Below, piece by piece: positions 1-8,423 of a stretch of 64,000 nt of DNA. Under the pieces are notes generated by a model that did not search any database, was not told where the DNA came from, and was given only the letters and a program-made list of their open reading frames with translations. The number at the start of each line of letters is the position of its first letter. Positions within the stretch are counted from its first letter, which is position 1. The position numbers and the translations under genes were made by a program. Origin of the DNA: Thiobacillus denitrificans DSM 12475 (GTDB lineage Bacteria; Pseudomonadota; Gammaproteobacteria; Burkholderiales; Thiobacillaceae); assembly GCF_000376425.1 (NCBI RefSeq), contig NZ_AQWL01000005.1, forward strand, positions 1 to 64,000. The letters are read 5' to 3'.

Positions 1-940
1 TGTTGAGTTTCAGCAGGTTGTTCATGGCCGGTATGCGGGTCATGGGTGGCTGGTGGTTGATGGCCGAGTGTGGTCGATGCCAGTTGTAGCGGTGGATGAA
101 GGGCTGCAAGGCGGCTTCCCGCTGGGCTGAACTCTCGTAAGGGCGTGCATACGCCCATTCCCGCAGGCTGGTCTGTACGAAGCGCTCGACCTTGCCGTTC
201 GTCTTGGGTGTGTACGGCTTGGTGCGCAGATGGCGAATGCCCAGCTCCACGCACGCGGCCCGGAAGGCATTCTTGTACCCACTGCCGTTATCGGTCATTA
301 CACGGTCGATGCGCACACCCAGGCTCGCATAGTAGGCCACGGCCTCACGCAGAAACTGCACACAGCTCGTGGCGGTCTCGTCGGCTTTGATGCGGGCGAA
401 GGACACCCGCGAGTGGTCGTCGATGGCCAGGTGCACGCTGTCCCAGCCGATACCGCGGCTGCGGTGCTGGCGCTGGCCGGTGATGCGATGTCCGATGCCA
501 TCGATCCGCCCCAGGCGCTTGGTGTCGATGTGCAGCAATTCGCCAGGCGTCGCCCGTTCGTAGCGCACGACCGGCTCGACGGGGTCGAGTGATTTCAGGC
601 GTGCCAGCCCGATCCGGCGCAGATGGCGACTGACCGATGCCAGGCTGTTTCCCGTCTCGGCAGCAATCCGCCATTGCGGCCAACGCTGGCGTCGTAGCGA
701 CTCCCAGTACTCTTTCCGTTCCGGAGGAATGGCGTGCGGGCAACGCCGAGGACGTGAACTGCGGTCTGCCAGGCCGGCTTCACCTTCCTCCCGGAAACGC
801 GCCAGCCATTTGAACCCGGTGCGTTGACTGACGCCGGCAGCCTCGCTGGCTTCCCGCACTGTCCAGCCCTCTTCGGTCACCCGTTTCACCAACAGGGCTC
901 GACCTTTGGCCGTCAATCTCGCATGCTTATGGCTGTTCAT
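1..940 (-). CDS. IS481-family transposase (C-terminus cut by window edge)
   Basis: I translated this frame by hand: it is open without a stop from ATG at 940 to the window edge, about 313 residues, close to the full family length. The N-terminal third is a helix-turn-helix region (TVREASEAAGVSQRTGFKWLARF). The integrase-like catalytic core follows, with a DDE triad at HIDTKRLGRI, VMTDNGSGYKN and KTNGKVERF. The protein ends near MNNLLKLN, typical of the extreme C-terminus of IS481 transposases, so only a residue or two is probably missing. A purine-rich AGGAG lies just upstream of the start. Nothing suggests it is inactive. Confidence 0.93.
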   Translation of the reverse strand, partial: MNSHKHARLTAKGRALLVKRVTEEGWTVREASEAAGVSQRTGFKWLARFREEGEAGLADRSSRPRRCPHAIPPERKEYWESLRRQRWPQWRIAAETGNSLASVSRHLRRIGLARLKSLDPVEPVVRYERATPGELLHIDTKRLGRIDGIGHRITGQRQHRSRGIGWDSVHLAIDDHSRVSFARIKADETATSCVQFLREAVAYYASLGVRIDRVMTDNGSGYKNAFRAACVELGIRHLRTKPYTPKTNGKVERFVQTSLREWAYARPYESSAQREAALQPFIHRYNWHRPHSAINHQPPMTRIPAMNNLLKLN

Positions 941-977
941 CCGTACTCCTGAGATGGGGGTTGCTGTCTCGACAACA
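1..977 (-). mobile_element. IS481-family insertion sequence, right end (left end outside window)
   Basis: The element holds one transposase reading leftwards. Upstream of it, about 956-977, lies the probable terminal inverted repeat, which on the minus strand reads TGTTGTCGAGACAGCAAC and begins with TGT as is usual for this family. The other end lies left of position 1, so neither the partner repeat nor a target duplication can be seen. The outer boundary at about 977 is inferred from the repeat sequence only. Confidence 0.8.
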
Positions 978-1000
978 CCAGCTTCCCAGATCAGATACGG

Positions 1001-1030
1001 ATGAACAACCTACTGAAACATCACAACTAG
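1001..1030 (+). pseudogene. Tail remnant of a second IS481 transposase
   Basis: This 30-base stretch reads MNNLLKHHN followed by TAG. Over its first 19 bases it differs by one base from the 3' end of the transposase at 1-25, but lies in the opposite orientation, and the bases before it (ATACGG) also resemble the sequence preceding that end. It is most simply the leftover C-terminus of another IS481 copy. The match is short and could be over-read. Confidence 0.45.
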
Positions 1031-1452
1031 GCCACGACCGGGGTGAGCCGAAAGACACCCCCATGAAACTGCATCGGCACGCCCGCCCTGACGCCGGCGT
1101 GTCGTCGTCGGCTGCACCGATCGCGAACTCCGACACGCGTGAGCGCCTGCGCGCGGTGCTCGACACACCGGCTGATTTACCAGCCTTGCGGACGCAGCAT
1201 CGTCTTCGCGGCCCTGGTTCGCAGGAACGCCTGCGTCATATTGCTTGGCCGCCCGCCCTGGCATGGCAGCAGCAAACACTGGCCATCAGCATTCAGTGTC
1301 CGGCTGTGTGCGCCGGCCAGCTCCGCGCGTGTCGGCGACGGGCCTGGTCCCGACAGGCATGAGTGCTTCGACGCGATGCAATCGAAGGAGGTACTGACGG
1401 GATGCGGATGTAGATGCTGGCGCCCGAGATGCCGAACCAGAAGAAGACAAAC
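1031..1452. other. Region without a supportable gene
   Basis: About 420 bases between the IS remnant and the LysR gene. Open frames on both strands show no recognisable domain and lack convincing ribosome binding sites. One frame starting at 1063 is open for about 100 codons, but its product is rich in Arg, Ala and Cys and resembles nothing I know. This is probably decayed DNA next to the insertion site, plus the promoter of the regulator. Confidence 0.5.
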
Positions 1453-1463
1453 AGGAGGTGGCC

Positions 1464-2372
1464 TTGGATTTCAGATTGCTGCGTTACTTCGTCGCAGTTG
1501 CGGAAGAACTGCATCTGGCCCGTGCAGCCGAGCGTCTGGGCATCGAGCAGTCGCCTGTGTCGCGTGCGATGCGCGACCTGGAAAGCCAGCTTGGCGTGCA
1601 GTTGTTCGACCGCAGCACACGCCTGACGCGGCTGACCTGGGCCGGCCAGGTGTTCCTCGGCGAATGCCGGCGCGTGATGGCCACCGTGGAGCAGGCAGTC
1701 AAGAGCGCCAAGGCGGCGGCACAGGGCTACCAGGGCCATCTGCGCATCGCCATCTGCGACAGCCTGGCGCAGCCCCGCATCGCCACCCTGCTGGCACGCA
1801 GCCGTGAGGAGGAGCCCGAGCTGGAGATTCGCGTCTTCGAGCTGCCGTTCGCGCAGCAGCTCAAGATGCTGCACGACGATCTGCTGGACATCGGCTTTGC
1901 GTTGTCAAACGCGGTGCATGATGGCCTCGTCGCCGAGCCGGTGTGGACCGACCCGCTGTCGGTGATCGTGCCCGCACGCCATCCCTTGCTGGCACACGTG
2001 CAGGTGCCGCTGCCCGAAGCCTTGAAGTTTCCGCTGGTTCTGTGCCACCCCGAGGCGGGCTCCGGTTGCCGCCACCAGATTCAGGCGGTGCTGCAGGACA
2101 CGAACATGCCGCTCAAGCTGGTGGACGAAGTGACCAGCCTGGGCGTGATGCTGACCCTGGTCGGCGCCGGCTACGGCATCGGCTTCGCCATCGCCTCGCA
2201 GGTGCAGACGCTACAGCGCCCGGACATCTCCATTCGTCCCCTGGCCGGCATCCCACCGATGCTCTCCACCTACCTGCTGCGCCGCCGGGGCGAACCCTCG
2301 GAGCCCATGAGGCGATTCATCGAGCGGGTGAAAGACGGGGCCGCGCCGGTCGATGATGAGCCGGTCCTTTGA
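1464..2372 (+). CDS. LysR-family transcriptional regulator
   Basis: About 302 residues. The N-terminal winged helix-turn-helix is clear (LRYFVAVAEELHLARAAERLGIEQSPVSRAMRDLE), followed by a periplasmic-binding-like effector domain. I place the start at TTG 1464 because AGGAGG at 1453-1458 then has a five-base spacing and the protein begins MDFRLLRYF, the usual LysR opening; the GTG at 1458 overlaps that ribosome binding site. The closest style is the CatM/ClcR-like aromatic-catabolism group. No catabolic operon adjoins it, so its target is unknown. Nearness to an IS suggests it may have been acquired. Confidence 0.88.
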   Translation: MDFRLLRYFVAVAEELHLARAAERLGIEQSPVSRAMRDLESQLGVQLFDRSTRLTRLTWAGQVFLGECRRVMATVEQAVKSAKAAAQGYQGHLRIAICDSLAQPRIATLLARSREEEPELEIRVFELPFAQQLKMLHDDLLDIGFALSNAVHDGLVAEPVWTDPLSVIVPARHPLLAHVQVPLPEALKFPLVLCHPEAGSGCRHQIQAVLQDTNMPLKLVDEVTSLGVMLTLVGAGYGIGFAIASQVQTLQRPDISIRPLAGIPPMLSTYLLRRRGEPSEPMRRFIERVKDGAAPVDDEPVL

Positions 2373-2704
2373 GGACGCAGCTCGCCTGTCCGTTGCGGCC
2401 TGTGGCGTTATGTGCCGGTGGACAGATAGACTTCGGAATGAAATCCGATGCTCTGGCTGTTGATAGATGTGCTTGGCTCGCTTTGGATCACCCGCAACGG
2501 CCTGCGTTGACCAGGCCGAAGACTTGAGTCCACAATCGAGTCCATTCCGTGACGCCTGGATCGGAAAAAACGTTCGTAATAAACGAGTTAGCGACCGGGT
2601 GCTGTTCCCTTCGCCCGCTCCAGAAACACGTCATCCGCAGCCTTAATGCCGGACCGGCTTCGGCTCAACAATTTCCTCCCTTTGGCCGTTATTGCAGCAA
2701 GGCC
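2373..2704 (+). other. Intergenic region upstream of first DUF1631 gene
   Basis: 332 bases between LysR and the first DUF1631 gene. No gene or RNA is recognisable. The DUF1631 frame is open back to an ATG at 2549, but residues encoded before 2705 do not look like family sequence. In contrast to the second DUF1631 gene, I see no GEMM-type aptamer here. Confidence 0.5.
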
Positions 2705-4789
2705 ATGAATACCCAGTCCACAGTTTCCGCTCCTGTCGCCCTGCTACGCGAAGCCGATGCGCGCATGGCGCAGGCGCTGGACAACTTTTTTCAGCGCAGC
2801 CGTATTCCAATCCAGGACGCCATTTTGCGCGCCGTAGCGGCACAGCCGACACCGTCGACCATGGCGATCGGGCAAACCTGCCTGGATTGGCTCAACGCGC
2901 ACCCTGACGTGCTGTCCACGGCGTTTGCCGAGCAGTTCCGCCACCATCTCGCCCGGCCCGAGACATTTACCCGGCGCCATGACAGCCGCCCGGCCGAACT
3001 GCAACTGCTGGACGACGACATGCTCAAGCGGCAGCTGGCGGAGGCAAAGACCGCGGCCCTGCTGACCGACCCCCTGCGCGCCGAGATGCTGCTGCTGTTC
3101 GGTCGCATACAGGCATTGCAGCGAGCGGCATCGGAAGATCCGGGCCATGCTGACGGCTACGGCCCGCTTCAGGTCATGCGTGCCTTGTCGCGCGCACTCG
3201 ATGCACAGGGGATCGACTCCCCGTGCGGCACTTTCCTGCTCCAGTGTGTGACCGCTCCTCTGCTTGACACGCTGAAGCATACATACGCGGCACTGAATCA
3301 GTTTCTGGAGACGCAGGGCATTCAGGGACTGTTCGTCCCCTCCACGCCCCCTGCTCCCTTCACGGATCCTGCCCCCGCCTCACCGCAGAGAACCACGACC
3401 GATGCCGGAGAGAAGGTTCTGACACACATTCGGTCGATTGCCGCGCGTGCAAGTGAAACCGCCTCTTCCGGCGCGCCCTCTTCCGCAGGTGCCCCGCCAT
3501 TCCCCGACATGCCGCACCGGCTGGTTGACCGCCTGGCGGACTGGCCGGCCGCTCTGTCACCGCTCCCGGGCGCCCCGCAGACGGGTGAAGCGGCCGCGCC
3601 GCTGCTGCGGCAATTGCAGCAGAAGGTACGCCATAGCGGAACGGGCGCATTTGACCTTGCAGTCCTGGATGCCCTGGCGGGGCTGTTCGAATACATCCTT
3701 GACGACCCCGGCATATCGCCGCGTTACAAGGCCGAAATTGCCCACCTGCAAATCCCGGCGCTCAGGGTCGCGCTCGTCTCGCCCGATTTTTTCAGTGACG
3801 ACGGCCATCCGGCACGCCAGTTGATTGATCTGCTGGGATTGTTCTCGCGCCGTTTTCCCGAACACGATCCCTCGCACCTGCTCGCACTCGAACAAATCCA
3901 GGCCGCCTGCGCCGCTATCCACAGCGACCCTGATCACGCTACCGAGACATTTGCGCATGCGCACGGTAGGCTGGCCACCTGGCTGGCCGACGCCGACACA
4001 CATCTCAAATCCGGGCTGGTTCCGGATGTCATGCATCTGGAGCAGATCGAACGCCAGGAACTGGGCACCCTGCTGGCGCTGGAAAACCTGCATGACCTGA
4101 CCGAGCGCCATCCTGCCCCGGAATCGGTATTGCGGCGGCTGGAAAACGCCTGGGTACCCCACATGGCGTCGCTGTATGTAGCCGAAGCAGGCGAAGGCCC
4201 TGACTGGCGGGCCGCCTGCGCGACGTTGCTGCAGCTTTTTCTCAGCCTGCAGGCGCCCGACGACGATGCCGCGCGCGAACTCCGCCTGCAATCGATTCCC
4301 CGCATCAACGCCGAATTGCGCCGCGGCTTGCTGGCGCAAGGTGCCGCCCCCGCCCAACTGAAAGACTTTTTCAGCGCCATCACCATGACCCAGGAATCCT
4401 GGATCCGTCCCGCCGGCGGTCAGCAGAACGCCGTGGCCAGCCCGTTTGTACCCGCGCATGTTTCACGGGCAGGAATCGAATCGCTTACCCGCCAGTTGCC
4501 GGCCACGCCCCCGAATGACCCCATCCTGAAGCAGGCCCAGCAACTGCTGGAAGGTGACTGGGTGGATTTCGATCCGCCATTCGAGGGGCTGGCGATCGCG
4601 CGCGTGGCCTGGGTCGGCGTGCACGGCTATCTGCTGTTTTGCGACCGCGAGGGCGAACAGCGTTTTTCACTCGATTGCGCCCGGCTCGCAGCGGAAATCC
4701 GTGCCGGACACGCGCAGATTCCGGAGCAGTCGCTCACGCGCAAGGCCATGCTGCGCCTCAAAATGCAGCTATCGGACGATTCCGGCTGA
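2705..4789 (+). CDS. DUF1631 family protein, paralogue 1
   Basis: About 694 residues from ATG 2705 (MNTQSTVSAP), preceded by a weak AGCAAGG. The protein is largely helical and probably cytoplasmic; no signal peptide or membrane segment is seen. The conserved C-terminal segment (GDWVDFDPP, then RVAWVGVHGYLLFCDREG) matches the C-terminus of the next gene (GDWVEFHYDD, RLGWVSGIRNTYLFSDQDG), which suggests a small beta domain resembling PilZ/YcgR folds. The middle Ala/Pro-rich stretch (around residues 210-290) looks like a linker. The function of DUF1631 proteins is not established. The paralogue downstream lies behind a c-di-GMP riboswitch, so a role in that network is a fair inference. Confidence 0.85.
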   Translation: MNTQSTVSAPVALLREADARMAQALDNFFQRSRIPIQDAILRAVAAQPTPSTMAIGQTCLDWLNAHPDVLSTAFAEQFRHHLARPETFTRRHDSRPAELQLLDDDMLKRQLAEAKTAALLTDPLRAEMLLLFGRIQALQRAASEDPGHADGYGPLQVMRALSRALDAQGIDSPCGTFLLQCVTAPLLDTLKHTYAALNQFLETQGIQGLFVPSTPPAPFTDPAPASPQRTTTDAGEKVLTHIRSIAARASETASSGAPSSAGAPPFPDMPHRLVDRLADWPAALSPLPGAPQTGEAAAPLLRQLQQKVRHSGTGAFDLAVLDALAGLFEYILDDPGISPRYKAEIAHLQIPALRVALVSPDFFSDDGHPARQLIDLLGLFSRRFPEHDPSHLLALEQIQAACAAIHSDPDHATETFAHAHGRLATWLADADTHLKSGLVPDVMHLEQIERQELGTLLALENLHDLTERHPAPESVLRRLENAWVPHMASLYVAEAGEGPDWRAACATLLQLFLSLQAPDDDAARELRLQSIPRINAELRRGLLAQGAAPAQLKDFFSAITMTQESWIRPAGGQQNAVASPFVPAHVSRAGIESLTRQLPATPPNDPILKQAQQLLEGDWVDFDPPFEGLAIARVAWVGVHGYLLFCDREGEQRFSLDCARLAAEIRAGHAQIPEQSLTRKAMLRLKMQLSDDSG

Positions 4790-4869
4790 ATTTACAATCT
4801 GGACACTCAAGTTTCTCCCCGGCCGGCCGATAAACCAGTTATGCGGTTGTGCGTCTAAGTACAGGCACA

Positions 4870-5000
4870 GTCGCCGACCACGAACAGGGCAAGCCCGCGC
4901 GAGACGGGGACGAAAGTTTCCGGTCTCGATATCCATGCCTTTCAGGGATTTCCCCACTGGCAGTCGAGACAGCGGGACCACCGGCAACCATCCGGTCATG
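4870..5000 (+). promoter_or_regulatory. Cyclic-di-GMP-I (GEMM) riboswitch
   Basis: The region follows the GEMM-I consensus in order. It has CCACGAACAGGGCAAGCC (4878-4895), then a hairpin CCCGC/GACGGG capped by the GNRA tetraloop GCGA (4899-4902), then GGGACGAAAG (4907-4916) and TTTCCGG. A long second hairpin is closed by GTCTCGA (4923-4929) pairing with TCGAGAC (4964-4970). The 3' segment AGCGGGACCACCG (4971-4983) matches 10 of 13 bases of the Vibrio Vc2 aptamer segment as I remember it. A possible expression platform: GGTCA (4994-4998) can pair with TGACC (5045-5049) beside the downstream ribosome binding site. No intrinsic terminator is obvious, so translational control is likelier. Confidence 0.85.
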
Positions 5001-5050
5001 CCCATTTCCCCGTTCCTGGCCGGCCAGCCGCCGATACCGCGAGGTGACCC

Positions 5051-7267
5051 ATGGAGCGCGAGATGCCGGATAATTCAGTCGTAGTTAACCTCAATCAATT
5101 CGAACGTACACGCCGCGCGCAGGTCTCGAGCGAGATCCTGTCGATTCTGCATGGCAGCCGCGACCTGTTGATCGAGGGCGTGGCCCGCGTGCTGACACGG
5201 CAAGCCGAAGCGATGGAAAACACCCTGCTGGCGATGGCCGATCGTACGCCGCTGCTGGATACACGCAATACTTACTATGCTGCCCAGAGCATCCTCAACA
5301 AACAGACCAATGAATTGCTGAGCGCATGCAAGGAAGCGTATTGCCAGGCTTTCAGCAATTTCTCCCACAACCGCGAGAAAGCTGCCGGCAGCGAATTGAT
5401 GGAATTGTCGCTGGTGGACGACCATGATTTTGAGATCACTCTGGCGGTCGACAAAGCCACCTCGCGTCTGCGTTACAACTGCGCCGAAGAGCTGGTCGCC
5501 CTGGATGCCCGCATCGCCCACCTGCTGGGCCGCACGGATCTGTCCGAGAACGACAACCCGCTCGGTCCGCGTGCGCTATGCGAAGCGCTGCTGGACGGCA
5601 TCGCCAGCATGCAGCCGCAACAGGGTACACGGATCGTGCTGTTGAACCAGTTCGATCTGGTGCTGACCACGGAACTTGCCCACCTCTACCAGTCCATCAA
5701 CCGTTTTCTGATCGACCATGGCATCCTGCCGGATCTCAAGATCGGGACGAAAAACCGCACGCAGAATACTGCCGCCACCGCAACTGGCACCACCTCGGCC
5801 AGCGCCCCCCCTGCCACGCAGGGCCAGACCGGCGGCGACATGTTCAGGCTGTTCGAGCAACTGGCCGGAGGCAGCGGACACGCATCGGCAGGGGCCGGAG
5901 GCTACGCTGGCGCACCCGCGGCTTTCGCCGGATTCAACCTGCTCGATTCGCTCGGCCAACTGCAATCCGGCACCATGATGCTGCCCGGCGGCGGTCGTTT
6001 CGAGCTGCCGCTGCTGGAAGCCGCCACCGTGCACAACGTGCTGCGCAGCCTGCAGCAAAGCCCGGTGATGCAGGCTGCAAGCCCACTCGATGCGGTTCTG
6101 GTGGATGCGGTCGCCATGCTGTTCGATGTGGTATTCGACGACGCCTCCATCCCCGACCGCCTCAAGGCGCAAATCGCGCGGCTACAGATTCCGGTGCTGA
6201 AGGCGGCCATGCTGGACTCCAACTTCTTCTCGCAGCAGAATCATCCGGTGCGCCGCATGCTGGATGCGATCGCCACGCTTGCCGTGCACCTGTCCGACAA
6301 CGAGGCAGGCAATGCCAGGCTGGAAACCATCTCACAGGTGGTCAGCCGGGTACTCGACAGCTTCGAGCAGGACATCGCCATATTCGATTCCGCTGCCACG
6401 GAGCTGGAAGCAATAAGCGCCACTCTGGACGACACGCTGGAAAAAACGGTGGACGCCAGCCTGCAGGAGGATATTGCCCGGATCAGGCAATCCGAGCGTA
6501 CCGAGCTTGCCCCCGTCATCGTCCACGATTTCATCAACCGCGCGCTCAGGGATCAACCGGTGGCGGATGCCGTGCGTGAATTCCTGCGGCGCGACTGGGC
6601 GCAGTTGCTGACCATGGATTATGTCGACGCAGGCGAGCAGGGCGCGCATTTCAACAGCCACGTCGAAACCATGCGCGAACTGGTGTGGAGCGTGCAGCCC
6701 AAGGCTGACATGGATGCGCGCCTGATGCTGGTACGCATTCTGCCCGGCTTGCTGAAACGCCTGCGCGAAGGCACCGCAGAAATCGCCCTGCCGCAAAAGC
6801 TGTCCGACCGCTTTTTCGCCACCCTGGTCATTCTGCACGCCAATGCAGTGCGTCCCAACGCCCAGCCAGTGCCACTGCCCGAAATCACGCCAGAAGAAAT
6901 CGAAGCGCTGACGCCTGCCCCTGTGGCCGATACCGTCGCAGCACGCGTTTCCGAAGCCGAACCCGCGGTCCCCGAAGTGGAAGACGAGTTCAGCTTGCGC
7001 GCCCGCGCCTTGAACAAAGGCGACTGGGTGGAGTTCCATTACGACGATGGCACTTTCCGCTGGGCACGTCTGGGCTGGGTCAGTGGTATCCGCAACACCT
7101 ATCTGTTCTCGGATCAGGACGGCATGAACAGCTTCTCCATCGGCCTGCACCGTCTGGCCGACAAACTGCGGCGCGGCGAAGCAGTGCTGGTCGAACGCAA
7201 ATCCATCACCGAATCGGCATTCGGCAAGTTGATGAATCTATTCCGCCAGAAACTCAACCACGCCTGA
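5051..7267 (+). CDS. DUF1631 family protein, paralogue 2, behind a c-di-GMP riboswitch
   Basis: 738 residues from ATG 5051, with GAGGTG at 5041-5046 as ribosome binding site; ATG 5063 is an alternative. Like the first paralogue it is helical, with a Gly/Ala-rich linker (about residues 240-310) and a C-terminal small domain (GDWVEFHYDDGTFRWARLGWV, then FSIGLHRLADKL). It shares with paralogue 1 a block near the middle: LDAVAMLFDVVFDDASIP here against LDALAGLFEYILDDPGIS there. Placement directly after a GEMM-I aptamer implies that its synthesis responds to c-di-GMP. Function is unknown; motility, surface attachment or a c-di-GMP effector role are inferences only. Confidence 0.9.
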   Translation: MEREMPDNSVVVNLNQFERTRRAQVSSEILSILHGSRDLLIEGVARVLTRQAEAMENTLLAMADRTPLLDTRNTYYAAQSILNKQTNELLSACKEAYCQAFSNFSHNREKAAGSELMELSLVDDHDFEITLAVDKATSRLRYNCAEELVALDARIAHLLGRTDLSENDNPLGPRALCEALLDGIASMQPQQGTRIVLLNQFDLVLTTELAHLYQSINRFLIDHGILPDLKIGTKNRTQNTAATATGTTSASAPPATQGQTGGDMFRLFEQLAGGSGHASAGAGGYAGAPAAFAGFNLLDSLGQLQSGTMMLPGGGRFELPLLEAATVHNVLRSLQQSPVMQAASPLDAVLVDAVAMLFDVVFDDASIPDRLKAQIARLQIPVLKAAMLDSNFFSQQNHPVRRMLDAIATLAVHLSDNEAGNARLETISQVVSRVLDSFEQDIAIFDSAATELEAISATLDDTLEKTVDASLQEDIARIRQSERTELAPVIVHDFINRALRDQPVADAVREFLRRDWAQLLTMDYVDAGEQGAHFNSHVETMRELVWSVQPKADMDARLMLVRILPGLLKRLREGTAEIALPQKLSDRFFATLVILHANAVRPNAQPVPLPEITPEEIEALTPAPVADTVAARVSEAEPAVPEVEDEFSLRARALNKGDWVEFHYDDGTFRWARLGWVSGIRNTYLFSDQDGMNSFSIGLHRLADKLRRGEAVLVERKSITESAFGKLMNLFRQKLNHA

Positions 7268-7295
7268 GTGCACCGTTTCACCCATTGATTCGCCC

Positions 7296-7325
7296 TTTCA
7301 CCCCGGCTACCCTGCCGGGGTGAAA
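7296..7325 (+). promoter_or_regulatory. 12-bp hairpin overlapping the mutY start codon
   Basis: TTTCACCCCGGC (7296-7307), a six-base loop, then GCCGGGGTGAAA (7314-7325) form a perfect inverted repeat. The mutY GTG start (7320-7322) lies in its 3' arm. The hairpin could end transcription of the DUF1631 gene, although no U-run follows, or mask mutY translation. Confidence 0.75.
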
Positions 7326-8351
7326 TCGTTTGCGTCCCGCATCATCCGCTGGCAGCGGCACCACGGCCGCCATACCCTGCCCTGGCAGACCAGCCGCAAT
7401 CCCTACCCTATCTGGCTGTCTGAAATCATGTTGCAGCAGACCCAGGTCGCCACGGTCATTCCGTATTTCGTGCGCTTTGTGGCGCGCTTCCCCGATCTGC
7501 CCTCCCTGGCTGCGGCGCACGAGGACGAGGTGCTCGCGCTATGGAGTGGACTCGGCTACTACAGCCGTGCACGCAACCTGCACGCGGCTGCGCGCACCAT
7601 CGTTGCCCAGGGTGGCGATTTTCCGGCCAGTCCCGGCGCCATCGCGCAGCTGCCGGGCGTTGGACGCTCGACCGCGGCGGCGATCGCGGCATTGGCTTTC
7701 GGCCAGCCTTGCGCCATCCTCGACGGCAACGTCAAACGCGTGCTGGCACGCCACGCTGGCATTGCCGGCTGGCCAGGCCACAAACAAACCGAAGCAGCGT
7801 TGTGGCAACTGGCCGAATCGTACCTGCCGCACACCGCCATCGAAGCCTACACCCAGGGCATGATGGACCTCGGAGCACTCGTCTGCACCCGCAGCCAGCC
7901 GGCCTGCGCAACCTGCCCGGTCAACACCGACTGCATCGCGCACACGCAGCACCGCACCGCCGAACTGCCGGCGCCGCGCCCCAAAAAGACGCTGCCTGAA
8001 AAGCAGGTGCAGATGCTGCTACTGTTCGATCGCGGCGAGCTGATGCTGGAAAAGCGCCCGTCGCACGGCATATGGGGCGGATTATGGAGCCTGCCCGAAC
8101 TCGCCTTCGATGCCGATCCGGCCATACATTGCCGCAACCGCTTCGGTTTCACCGCGCTCACCCAGCAGGTGCTGCCGCAACTCAGCCACAGCTTCACCCA
8201 CTTCAAACTGCATATCCGGCCGGTGCGGCTCCAGCTGATGCCGCGACACACCGACTCGCCCGGCCAGGCATGGTTGCCGCTGGCCGACGTACTCGATGCC
8301 GCCCTGCCCGCACCGGTCCGCAAACTGGTGACGCAACTCGATGGCAATTGA
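7320..8351 (+). CDS. mutY: A/G-specific adenine DNA glycosylase MutY
   Basis: 343 residues. MutY removes adenine mispaired with 8-oxoguanine in base-excision repair. The N-terminal HhH-GPD domain has the catalytic Glu in WLSEIMLQQTQV, the helix-hairpin-helix LPGVGRSTAAAI and the catalytic Asp in ILDGNVKRVLAR. The [4Fe-4S] loop is C-x6-C-x2-C-x5-C (CTRSQPACATCPVNTDC, about residues 190-206). The C-terminus is the NUDIX-like domain that recognises 8-oxoguanine (SHSFTHFKLHIRPV). The start is GTG at 7320; the frame is open further upstream but without a better start. The start codon is buried in a hairpin. Confidence 0.96.
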   Translation: MKSFASRIIRWQRHHGRHTLPWQTSRNPYPIWLSEIMLQQTQVATVIPYFVRFVARFPDLPSLAAAHEDEVLALWSGLGYYSRARNLHAAARTIVAQGGDFPASPGAIAQLPGVGRSTAAAIAALAFGQPCAILDGNVKRVLARHAGIAGWPGHKQTEAALWQLAESYLPHTAIEAYTQGMMDLGALVCTRSQPACATCPVNTDCIAHTQHRTAELPAPRPKKTLPEKQVQMLLLFDRGELMLEKRPSHGIWGGLWSLPELAFDADPAIHCRNRFGFTALTQQVLPQLSHSFTHFKLHIRPVRLQLMPRHTDSPGQAWLPLADVLDAALPAPVRKLVTQLDGN

Positions 8352-8423
8352 ATCGTGCGCCTGCTGTGCGCTTTGCATTCGACATGCTATAAACCGGCAA
8401 CTTGATACGAGCCTTTATGCTCA

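Noticed and set aside
1063-1362. About 100-codon frame beginning MKLHRHARPD
   Set aside because: No ribosome binding site, unusual Cys/Arg content and no family resemblance; probably chance in decayed DNA.
2373-2704. Second GEMM riboswitch before the first DUF1631 gene
   Set aside because: No CACAGGGCAA-type block, GNRA hairpin or AGCGGG tail could be found.
5016-5027. CTGGCCGGCCAG palindrome as riboswitch terminator
   Set aside because: Short and with no U-run; a translational switch fits better.
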